From Companilactobacillus bobalius (GTDB lineage Bacteria > Bacillota > Bacilli > Lactobacillales > Lactobacillaceae), in contig NZ_LNUA01000010.1 in the NCBI RefSeq assembly GCF_009764355.1, positions 9,406 to 73,405 on the forward strand: 64,000 nt of DNA. The letters run 5' to 3'. The notes beneath the pieces are model-generated. The model saw only the letters and a program-made list of their open reading frames with translations, was not told the origin of the DNA and searched no databases. The position numbers and the translations under genes were made by a program. Shown piece after piece: positions 33,085 to 40,073 of this stretch (position 1 is the first letter of the stretch; each line of letters opens with the position of its first letter).

Positions 33085-33426
33085 ATGCTAGATATAAAAA
33101 CAACGAAGAAAGTTATTCACGAGTTATATGACGCTTTACATGAGCATCCAGATCAATCACCATATTTATTGAATATCACGGATGTATTAAGTCAGGTTTA
33201 TATGAAATTGGATACAGTTGATAATCCTGAAGCTTGGTTAAGCAGACTGGTAAATTACATATATATGGAAGCTTTCGGTCGAGTTCATTTTTCTAGGGAA
33301 GAAGATAATCTTTTGATTGAGTTGGGCGACCTCTCAAAGAGATCGGGACTCAATGGTAGAAATCGAGCAAACTTTAATGATAAATCTCAATTTTACGGTT
33401 TGTTTGAAAAAATGCCTCGTCGTTAA
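33085..33426 (+). CDS. Bacteriocin immunity protein
   Basis: 113 aa from ATG 33085, since GGGGAG lies 8 bases upstream; the ATG at 33079 is too close to it. Helical: KKVIHELYDALHEHPD, DVLSQVYMKLDTVDNPEAWL, FSREEDNLLIELGDLSKRSG. It matches the general pattern of enterocin/sakacin immunity proteins. Last gene of the plus-strand immunity operon, ending at a strong bidirectional terminator. Confidence 0.72.
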   Translation: MLDIKTTKKVIHELYDALHEHPDQSPYLLNITDVLSQVYMKLDTVDNPEAWLSRLVNYIYMEAFGRVHFSREEDNLLIELGDLSKRSGLNGRNRANFNDKSQFYGLFEKMPRR

Positions 33427-33432
33427 TGGATA

Positions 33433-33492
33433 GTAAAAATACTCTTAAAGTTAATAGACCTGTGTCTGATGACTTTAAGAGTATTTTTTGTT
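33433..33492. terminator. Strong bidirectional terminator
   Basis: AAAATACTCTTAAAGT pairs without mismatch with ACTTTAAGAGTATTTT, A/T-flanked on both sides. It separates the convergent immunity operons. Confidence 0.85.
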
Positions 33493-34261
33493 ATTGGTTT
33501 GAAAGTCTGATTCTAATAGGCAGTTCCCACTTTGATTTGTTATCAATGCTTAAGATATTGAAGGCAATGATGGAAAAGATAAGCATATATATAAGGGAGA
33601 TAACGATAGAATATTTATATTGGGACGGAGAATTATTGACTATCTGTCCGTTTCCAATAGTTCCAGTGAAATCTATGAAGAAATGTAGTAAGAAAGATAG
33701 CAAAATACTTCCCTTACGTATATATACGGCGCCAAATAGACAACCCATTCCAAATGTTTCAAATACTTGCATTATAGTCATGGTCAAATTCTGTGAATGA
33801 ATATTTCCGATATGATAAAGGGCAAAAAAGATACTAGATATAATTAAACAGAATAGTAACTTTCTTTTGTCCATATTTTTATTGTTATCATTTAAGAGAC
33901 TACCTAGGACTATGCCTCTGAATAAGCATTCTTCGGGGATTGCTGCACATAATCCAATAAGTAACGAAATAAAAAGGTGATTGGTATTAGATATTGATGA
34001 CAATATTGAAATCAATATGAGCGTTATTGAAAATATTTTAGTATTCTTACCAACTGATAATTTAAAGTAGATTTTCTGACGAAATATCAAATTATTTAGA
34101 ATTAGTCCAAATATAAGTTCAACCAGTTTAAATGCAATTATATGTTGCCAATTATCTATTTTGAAATAATCAAAAATTGGTCTGGATATAAAATTGTCGA
34201 ATATTACTAATAGTACAAAAAAGATTATTTGTTTTTTAGGGAACCTTATTGTGTTTGTCAT
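33491..34261 (-). CDS. CPBP family intramembrane protease
   Basis: 256 aa, seven or eight membrane segments. The CPBP (Abi/CAAX) motifs are complete: PEECLFRG (EExxxR), then FALYHIGN and HFFIDF with the two histidines. In bacteriocin clusters such proteins (PlnI, SkkI types) give self-immunity and need these residues (family knowledge). The RBS is weak, so translation may depend on the upstream gene. It is last of the CPBP-immunity-CPBP operon. Confidence 0.82.
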   Translation of the reverse strand: MTNTIRFPKKQIIFFVLLVIFDNFISRPIFDYFKIDNWQHIIAFKLVELIFGLILNNLIFRQKIYFKLSVGKNTKIFSITLILISILSSISNTNHLFISLLIGLCAAIPEECLFRGIVLGSLLNDNNKNMDKRKLLFCLIISSIFFALYHIGNIHSQNLTMTIMQVFETFGMGCLFGAVYIRKGSILLSFLLHFFIDFTGTIGNGQIVNNSPSQYKYSIVISLIYMLIFSIIAFNILSIDNKSKWELPIRIRLSNQ

Positions 34262-34332
34262 AATTCACTACCAATCTAATTAAGTTGTTTAATAATTGTG
34301 TGATAACTCTAGCTACTGGGTTGCTAAATAGT

Positions 34333-34671
34333 TTAGGAGTGGAAGAATGCTGGACCATTTATTACAGTAGAAATTTGTTGCCAAAATGACTTGTGTTCTA
34401 CAGAGTTAATCTCATGTATAATCTTATTTTGCTCAGGACTGAAGTGGTATGTCTTCTTTAGAGCAGCCTGCTGTAATGCGTTATTTAAAGTAATAAGGGC
34501 ATCGTGAATTTCGTTATAATTTTTACTGACGTTATCGGACTTATTTATTTGAAGGTATACTTTTTGAATTGTGGACTTGAGATTGTCCGCATTGGGAGGT
34601 AGAGATGAATTTAGTTCTTTGAGTAATTTGTTTAATGATTTTATTTCGTTGATCTTTTGAGATTTACGCAT
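34333..34671 (-). CDS. Bacteriocin immunity-like protein
   Basis: 112 aa, soluble and helical (NEIKSLNKLLKELNSSLPP, YNEIHDALITLNNALQQAAL, FSPEQNKIIHEINSVEHKSF). AAAGGA precedes the ATG. It lies between two CPBP genes and resembles class II immunity proteins in length and helical pattern. The assignment rests partly on this context. Confidence 0.62.
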   Translation of the reverse strand: MRKSQKINEIKSLNKLLKELNSSLPPNADNLKSTIQKVYLQINKSDNVSKNYNEIHDALITLNNALQQAALKKTYHFSPEQNKIIHEINSVEHKSFWQQISTVINGPAFFHS

Positions 34672-34694
34672 GGAATCCTTTCTATAGTAATTAT

Positions 34695-35369
34695 TTATAA
34701 TATCGAAATGAATCCAATTATATTTAAAATAATATGCATGAGTATTGGATACATTAAATTATCATCTGAGTATTCGTATATGATAGCGAAGAAAATCAAA
34801 TCAGAATATTGTAGGAAAGAAATATTTTGTATGTCTCTCAATTTGTTAATATGAAATATCATAAATAGAATTGTTGTGATTACGATGCTAATAATGGCGA
34901 TTGCTTTTCTATTTAAATTGAATCGTGAGAGGAATCCTTTGAGTAGTGTATGTTGAATAAAATATTGAAAAATTACCTCTTCTACTATTGGGCCGGTAAT
35001 AGCGATAAGAATGAATAGTATTAAGACGCCAATAGAACCACTGGAATGTACGCCTTTCTCTAATCCGCTTTGATTACTTGGATTTGCTGGAATGATATTT
35101 TGAATTATGATTTGATAGGCCAAATCTAGAACCACAAATATTGGAATAATGTATATGGCTTTAAAACTTCTAAATAGATGATTCAAATCATCTTTGAAAT
35201 TACTTCTTAATAGATAGATCAAAGATATGCATATAAGAATATGAAGTGCTGTGAATATCAAACTTGAAGTAGTTTGACTTAAAAATTGCTCTAATATCTT
35301 CAGAAGAAATTCTGTGACAAACATATATATAAGTATTATCGGAAAAACTCTGTAATTTACTTTATTCAT
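34695..35369 (-). CDS. CPBP family protein with altered EExxxR motif
   Basis: 224 aa, six to eight membrane segments. The first CPBP motif reads GPIVEEVIFQYF, so the usual arginine of EExxxR is glutamine. The second motif FMIFHI and a histidine near the end (LMHIILN) are present. The change could weaken or retune the protease. It is first of a three-gene operon whose upstream region carries PlnC-like direct repeats and a TATAAT. Confidence 0.75.
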   Translation of the reverse strand: MNKVNYRVFPIILIYMFVTEFLLKILEQFLSQTTSSLIFTALHILICISLIYLLRSNFKDDLNHLFRSFKAIYIIPIFVVLDLAYQIIIQNIIPANPSNQSGLEKGVHSSGSIGVLILFILIAITGPIVEEVIFQYFIQHTLLKGFLSRFNLNRKAIAIISIVITTILFMIFHINKLRDIQNISFLQYSDLIFFAIIYEYSDDNLMYPILMHIILNIIGFISIL

Positions 35370-35419
35370 ATTAATTGCTAACCCCGTGTTCTTTTTTGAT
35401 AAAAAGGAAGATAGGTTTA

Positions 35420-35487
35420 ATTATAGTAGAAATAATAATCCTTTGATTTAAAAGGATATTAACGTTGGGAAAAGCCGTATAAACGTG
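35420..35487 (-). promoter_or_regulatory. PlnC-type promoter of the CPBP operon
   Basis: On the minus strand CACGTTTAT (35479-35487) and AACGTTAAT (35458-35466) are tandem boxes with 21-bp period and a 12-bp spacer. They are close to the known plantaricin box TACGTTAAT. TATAAT (35420-35425) follows after 32 bases. Confidence 0.62.
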
Positions 35488-35506
35488 AGAAATATTTGGC
35501 ATGATT

Positions 35507-35512
35507 TATAAT
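35507..35512 (+). promoter_or_regulatory. -10 element of the solitary immunity gene
   Basis: A perfect TATAAT lies 33 bp before the start codon. The PlnC-like box at 35479-35487 overlaps its -35 position, so the same regulator may act in both directions. Confidence 0.5.
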
Positions 35513-35544
35513 ATAGTTAGAAGTTAAAGATTGGGGATGTGAGT

Positions 35545-35865
35545 ATGGAGAATCAAGAATTGTTCGATCTAATCGATACGGCATATAATGAGGATCTTTC
35601 TGAGCAACCTAAAGAGTACAAGGATTCACTTTTGAAAGCTGCTCAAAAGTTGTTAGCTGGTGGAAAAGAAGTTGAGGTATGTGCCGATATTTACCAAAGT
35701 TGCCACGACAATTACATTGTTCCTATGGGATTGCCTAGGAATAATCGAGCACTGTATCAATATATAAAGGATAAGTTACATAACCCTAGTGAAAAAGAAA
35801 TGCGTGATTTGAATCTGGGTTATGGATTGATTTCAACCAATATTACTTTCGGTTCAATAAATTAA
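35545..35865 (+). CDS. Bacteriocin immunity-like protein
   Basis: 106 aa from ATG 35545, with GGGG 8 bases upstream; GTG 35539 is less likely. Helical and soluble: LFDLIDTAYNEDLSEQPKEY, LLKAAQKLLAGGKEVEV, end DLNLGYGLISTN. The C-terminal NLGYG motif resembles the immunity protein at 32440, so the two are probably paralogues. It is divergent from the CPBP operon and monocistronic. Confidence 0.68.
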   Translation: MENQELFDLIDTAYNEDLSEQPKEYKDSLLKAAQKLLAGGKEVEVCADIYQSCHDNYIVPMGLPRNNRALYQYIKDKLHNPSEKEMRDLNLGYGLISTNITFGSIN

Positions 35866-35895
35866 AAAGCAAACCTGTTGAGGCTTGCTTTTTTT
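35866..35895 (+). terminator. Terminator of the solitary immunity gene
   Basis: AAAGCAAACCT-GTTG-AGGCTTGCTTT followed by a T-run. Confidence 0.8.
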
Positions 35896-36087
35896 GTACA
35901 ATTCGTAATTAGAAATAATTTAATATGGTTGCTTGAATTCTAATTATCCAGTAGTAGAATATATAATTAAATCAAGATGATGTTTATATATTGGTATTTG
36001 TGGGGTATTGATTATTAAATGTTTTTAATACTTGATTGCTAAGTGAAGCAAAATATCTCTCGTTATGATATTTGGAAAAGGGGAACT

Positions 36088-37674
36088 ATGGCAAATTTAT
36101 CGTTACGTTTCACTTCTAAAGGGAAGATGATTTTGTACTTTCTACTATCGATTGTGTATGCTTTTGGAAATGTGGTCATCGCTTATATTACTAAGATCAT
36201 GTTGAACATGGCACAATATCGGCAAGGAAGTGTCAAACAATTAATAACAGTCGCAGCAAGTGGTGCTTTAGCAATTATTCTAATTATGTTTTTCAATTTT
36301 GCCTATCGTTACCTCAAATTTGATATTGTCAAAGACATCAATGTACATTTGAAAGCAAAGACAATGGCCTACCTGATTGAACAACAGGATGATTCGCAAA
36401 AAGATGGTCTGAGTCTGATGACGAATGACGTTAAACAAATTGAAACTTTAAAAATATTGAACGAATTAACCATAATTACTGAATTCATGTCTTTTGTAGT
36501 CTCAGTCACAGTTGGTTTACTTAATTCTTGGATTTTAACATTACTATTCATCGTTACAACGGTAATTCCAGGCTTTGTTCAGAAATTCTTTACCAAAAAG
36601 ATTCAATCCAAATCAGAAGCTTGGGAAAAGGCTAATGCTAGTTATACCCAGAATGTCAGCGATGGTTTAAATGGTGCCGCAACTGCTGATCTGTATGATG
36701 TTCAAATCCCAATCGTCGGTAGAGTCGTTGATGGTGCTAAGAGAATGGAAAATGCGCTTAAGAGTTTGAATTATACTCAAGCCGTAGCGGGTGAAATTAT
36801 TATGGCCGTAGCGGAGATTTTTAGTTTTATTATTCCTTTCTTAGTCGGTGCCATTTTGATGTTCCAAGGTCATATCGGTGCTGGTACTTTGGTCATGATT
36901 GTTCAGCTTTCCAATGATTTTGTTAATCCAGTTATCAATATTTTTCAACAGATTAATTCAATTCAATCAACTAAACCCATGTGGGATAAAGTTGAGAAAG
37001 CTTTGAAATTTGATGAAGCAAAACCTGTATCAGTTAATAATACGAAGTTTACAGGATTGGATGTTGATAATCTAACTTATAAACTTAAAGATAAGACTTT
37101 ATTCTCGGATTTGGGACTTTCAGTACATCCGAATGAAAAAGTTTTATTGATGGCACCTAGTGGTTGGGGGAAAACGACTCTTTTGAGATTAATACTGGGT
37201 AAACTCAAACCTAACGATGGAAAAATTTATATTGATAAAATGGACGTAACAGGTGATTGGCAAAAGGCTCATGACAGTTTCAGCTATGTAAATCAGAAAC
37301 CATTCATTTTTGATGATACGTTGAAATTCAATATTTCTTTGGGGAGAAAAGTAACTGATTCTGAAATGGAAGAAGTGGTTGAAAAATCAGGATTATTTAG
37401 TTTAGTTGGGGAAAAAGGATGGGATTATCAAGTTGGTGAAAATGGAGCCAATCTTTCTGGTGGTCAGATTCAAAGAATTGAGATTGCACGAGCATTACTT
37501 TCTAAACGACCAATTCTGTTGGCAGATGAAGCAACTAGTGCTTTGGATCCAGAATTATCATTGGCAATCCACAATACAATATTGAAAAATCCTCAAATTG
37601 CGGTTATTGAAGTTGCACATAAAATTTCTGAACAAGAGAAGTCTATGTTTGATCGTATAATTCAATTTGAGTGA
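36088..37674 (+). CDS. ABC exporter, fused membrane and ATPase domains
   Basis: 528 aa from ATG 36088, with AAAGGGG close upstream; the GTG at 36043 lacks an RBS. Six membrane segments in about the first 290 residues, then an ATPase with Walker A APSGWGKTT, signature LSGGQIQRIEIARALL and Walker B ILLADEATSALD. It has no N-terminal C39 peptidase domain, so it is not a double-glycine bacteriocin exporter. It is probably a homodimeric lipid, drug or peptide exporter. It lies beside the immunity island but has its own transcript. Confidence 0.85.
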   Translation: MANLSLRFTSKGKMILYFLLSIVYAFGNVVIAYITKIMLNMAQYRQGSVKQLITVAASGALAIILIMFFNFAYRYLKFDIVKDINVHLKAKTMAYLIEQQDDSQKDGLSLMTNDVKQIETLKILNELTIITEFMSFVVSVTVGLLNSWILTLLFIVTTVIPGFVQKFFTKKIQSKSEAWEKANASYTQNVSDGLNGAATADLYDVQIPIVGRVVDGAKRMENALKSLNYTQAVAGEIIMAVAEIFSFIIPFLVGAILMFQGHIGAGTLVMIVQLSNDFVNPVINIFQQINSIQSTKPMWDKVEKALKFDEAKPVSVNNTKFTGLDVDNLTYKLKDKTLFSDLGLSVHPNEKVLLMAPSGWGKTTLLRLILGKLKPNDGKIYIDKMDVTGDWQKAHDSFSYVNQKPFIFDDTLKFNISLGRKVTDSEMEEVVEKSGLFSLVGEKGWDYQVGENGANLSGGQIQRIEIARALLSKRPILLADEATSALDPELSLAIHNTILKNPQIAVIEVAHKISEQEKSMFDRIIQFE

Positions 37675-37776
37675 TAAAAATCTTTTGTGTTTAAAACAAA
37701 TAATAGCAGGTAATCAAATTACGGTTCTTTCTTAAATTTGGTTGTAGCTAAATACCAACTAATATGGTTGAAATAT

Positions 37777-37954
37777 GCCGTCGTCCGCAAAAAATCTGTG
37801 GGCCACTGGAACGTGGTGGACACGACTTCAAGCTAATAATTCCGCACTTTGTGCGAAATCATGGATCTTGAAGCTCGGTCTTTTACTAACCTTGCTACGC
37901 AAGCTAAGTAAAATTGCACCACTGAGGGCCCACAAATTTTTTACTACCGACTGG
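37777..37954. repeat. Branched foldback repeat, copy D
   Basis: Same architecture as copy A. P1 reads TGTGGGCC/GGCCCACA here against TGTGAGCC/GGCTCACA in A, a paired change. P2 is GTGGTG/CACCAC. P4 is identical to A. The left arm of P3 is of the AGCTAATAATT type seen in B and C, while its right arm is of the A type (GAAATCATGGATCT), so the middle of P3 no longer pairs. P0 is GTCG/CGAC (37780, 37948). It lies between convergent genes and fills much of the 443-bp gap. Confidence 0.85.
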
Positions 37955-38017
37955 TTCCTTAGTTCTAGTATTATGGATATTTTAGTATTTTTAATCTACG
38001 AATATAGAAATTAAATC

Positions 38018-38095
38018 AAAAGAACGGCCTCAATTAAGTATTCAAGATATATCTTCTACTTGAATTTCTTAATTGAGGCCGTTTCGTCTTATTAG
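38018..38095. terminator. Long terminator hairpin, right of repeat D
   Basis: AACGGCCTCAATTAAG (38023-38038) pairs perfectly with 38068-38083. A nested ATTCAAG/CTTGAAT stem continues inside. It serves convergent transcripts of the ABC exporter and the aldo/keto reductase. Confidence 0.8.
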
Positions 38096-38117
38096 ACTAA
38101 ATTATTTTTCTTTTTTA

Positions 38118-39113
38118 TTAAAGAATGTTTGTGATAGCTGATACTTCATCACTACTGAAATCAAGATTATCTAGTGCTTTGAGGTTGTCATCTAAATGAT
38201 CAACGTTGGTTATTCCAATGATGACACTGGCAACAACAGGATCTCTTAATAACCATGCTAGTGCTAATTGACTAAGCGTTTGGTTACGACTTTGAGCGAT
38301 GTCGTTAAGCTTATTTAGTTTTTTAACTAGAGCATCTTTACCATCTGCGAAGAGTTCTTCGTTAGTAGGATGAATCTTGAAGCTTTCGGGAATACCGTTA
38401 AGATATCTATCTGACAATAATCCTTCGGATAGAGGTCCATAAGCGATAGCACCGGCACCAGCATCTTTAAGGACATCGATTAGACCACTATCTTCAACAT
38501 GATGATTCAAGATATTCATACTCATTTGATCCAAAACAAATGGTGTGCCTAATTCTTTAAACATCTTAATAGCTTGTTTCATTTCAGGAACTTCGAAATT
38601 GGAAACTCCAACATATAGAGCTTTACCAGATTTGACAATATCATCTAAGGCTCTGACGGTTTCTTCGACTGGAGTTGTATCGTCATAACGGTGAGCGTAG
38701 AAAATATCAACATAGTCTAATTGAAGTCTTTCTAGGGAACCATCAATGTCTTGTAACAATGATTTTCTTGAAGTCCCAACACCATAAGGGCCATCGTGTA
38801 TTTCATAACCGGCCTTAGTTGAGATAACTAATTCGTCACGGTATGGTTTCAAGTCACTGTTTAAGATTTGTCCCAACAATGTCTCGGAACTGCCTAAACC
38901 ATCTTTAGTGCCGTCGCCATAATGGTTAGCAACATCGAAATGGAAAACACCTTTGTCAAAGGCATGCAAAATAACTTGTTTACGTTCGCTCAATGGATCA
39001 GCACTACTGAAGTGATGCCAGAGTCCAAGTGAGATTGGTGGCAACATCAAACCAGTTTTACCAGCATGACGAATATGTTTTCCTTGATAACGACTATCTG
39101 AAGCTTTAAACAT
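38118..39113 (-). CDS. Aldo/keto reductase, YghZ-like
   Basis: 331 aa NADPH-dependent reductase of the AKR14/YghZ branch. The catalytic tetrad can be seen as DVANHYG (Asp, Tyr), ISTKAGY (Lys) and FYAHRYD (His). The length and the SLGLWHHF start fit L-glyceraldehyde 3-phosphate or methylglyoxal reductase, but substrates vary. AAAGGATG precedes the ATG and a cre-like site lies upstream, which suggests carbon control. Confidence 0.88.
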   Translation of the reverse strand: MFKASDSRYQGKHIRHAGKTGLMLPPISLGLWHHFSSADPLSERKQVILHAFDKGVFHFDVANHYGDGTKDGLGSSETLLGQILNSDLKPYRDELVISTKAGYEIHDGPYGVGTSRKSLLQDIDGSLERLQLDYVDIFYAHRYDDTTPVEETVRALDDIVKSGKALYVGVSNFEVPEMKQAIKMFKELGTPFVLDQMSMNILNHHVEDSGLIDVLKDAGAGAIAYGPLSEGLLSDRYLNGIPESFKIHPTNEELFADGKDALVKKLNKLNDIAQSRNQTLSQLALAWLLRDPVVASVIIGITNVDHLDDNLKALDNLDFSSDEVSAITNIL

Positions 39114-39160
39114 AGAATCATCCTTTCGTAAAAAAACTCATTAGCTCAATAATATGTCAC

Positions 39161-39174
39161 TGGAAACGTTTACG
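39161..39174. promoter_or_regulatory. cre-like site upstream of the aldo/keto reductase
   Basis: TGGAAACGTTTACG has a perfect AAACGTTT core and matches the cre consensus at 12 of 14 positions. It lies 48 bp before the start codon. Confidence 0.5.
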
Positions 39175-39240
39175 CAAATTTCGATTATACAATCTTTAAA
39201 CATCTTTTTGATAACTTGATTGAGGAGGTGGTGGAGAAGG

Positions 39241-40038
39241 TTGAAAAAAATTAGTATTTCTTTGATATTTTTATTGATAATTATTTTAGCTATAAATATT
39301 ACAAAGTTTAATGGAACCAAAGAAGCAAATAAAAGTGAGAATTCTGAAGAGTTGGTTAAGAACGAAGTCCAATGGAAGAGGTTAACTAAAGATATTCCTC
39401 AGATTGCTTATCATGATAATTTGTCCTTGTTAGAAAAGATACAGATGAATTATGAGAATCCTAAAGATGGTCATAGTTCAAAGTATGAGGATAAGTTTTC
39501 GTTGAAAGATCATTTTTACACTGGTAATCCAACTATTTTTGAAGGAGTGATATTAAATTTAGAGCCTATGTCAGAAATGGTTGAGACGAAAGCAACTATA
39601 TTGGTTAAAAAAGTGTGGCATGGCGACCAGTCAGTCAAAAATAAGCGTATTTACACTGTCTTTAGAAGCGGTATAACAAAGGCCAAATATGCTTTTAGCA
39701 GTATTGAAGGTGAATACTTGAATAAAAAATTCGATCCGGACCAAAAAGTATTAATGGTTCGAAAAGATATTCCTGTTCCTAAGATAGGAAGTGTGATAAT
39801 TGGTTCTTTTAAATCCTTCAAGATGACTAGTGAGGCTTATGATTCAACTCGTCAAAGTATTTATGGTAATAAGTATGGAATCAAATTTGATCAATTCTAT
39901 CTATTGAAGAATCCAAGAACTAATTTGTGGGTTAAAGATAAGAAACGATTTGTTTTGAATAATCCTGAATTTAAAAAGCTAAAGGATAATATTGAATTTA
40001 AGAATCTTTATGCGTTGACCGATTACTGGAATGAGTAA
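39241..40038 (+). CDS. Membrane-anchored protein of unknown function
   Basis: 265 aa from TTG 39241, chosen because GGAGGTGGTGGAG lies just upstream; the in-frame TTG at 39220 precedes that RBS. One N-terminal hydrophobic segment (ISLIFLLIIILAI) acts as signal anchor, and there is no lipobox cysteine. The rest is a charged extracellular domain (GNPTIFEGVILNLEPMSE, ILVKKVWHGDQSV). I do not recognise a family. Monocistronic. Confidence 0.68.
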   Translation: MKKISISLIFLLIIILAINITKFNGTKEANKSENSEELVKNEVQWKRLTKDIPQIAYHDNLSLLEKIQMNYENPKDGHSSKYEDKFSLKDHFYTGNPTIFEGVILNLEPMSEMVETKATILVKKVWHGDQSVKNKRIYTVFRSGITKAKYAFSSIEGEYLNKKFDPDQKVLMVRKDIPVPKIGSVIIGSFKSFKMTSEAYDSTRQSIYGNKYGIKFDQFYLLKNPRTNLWVKDKKRFVLNNPEFKKLKDNIEFKNLYALTDYWNE

Positions 40039-40073
40039 AAAACTCTCAGCCGAAAAGTTGAGAGTTTTTTAAT
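40036..40073. terminator. Bidirectional terminator
   Basis: AAAAACTCTCA and TTGAGAGTTTTTT form a stem shared by the anchored protein gene and the convergent ABC permease gene. Confidence 0.8.

Noticed and set aside
36088..37674. ABC exporter as the missing bacteriocin exporter
   Set aside because: It has no N-terminal C39 peptidase domain, is outside the immunity operons and has no accessory (PlnH-like) protein beside it.
37775..38014. Open frame of 79 codons inside the foldback repeat D
   Set aside because: It lies wholly within the structured repeat and its flank, has no RBS, and its codons are dictated by the helices. The same applies to a minus-strand frame at 28914-29174 across copy C.
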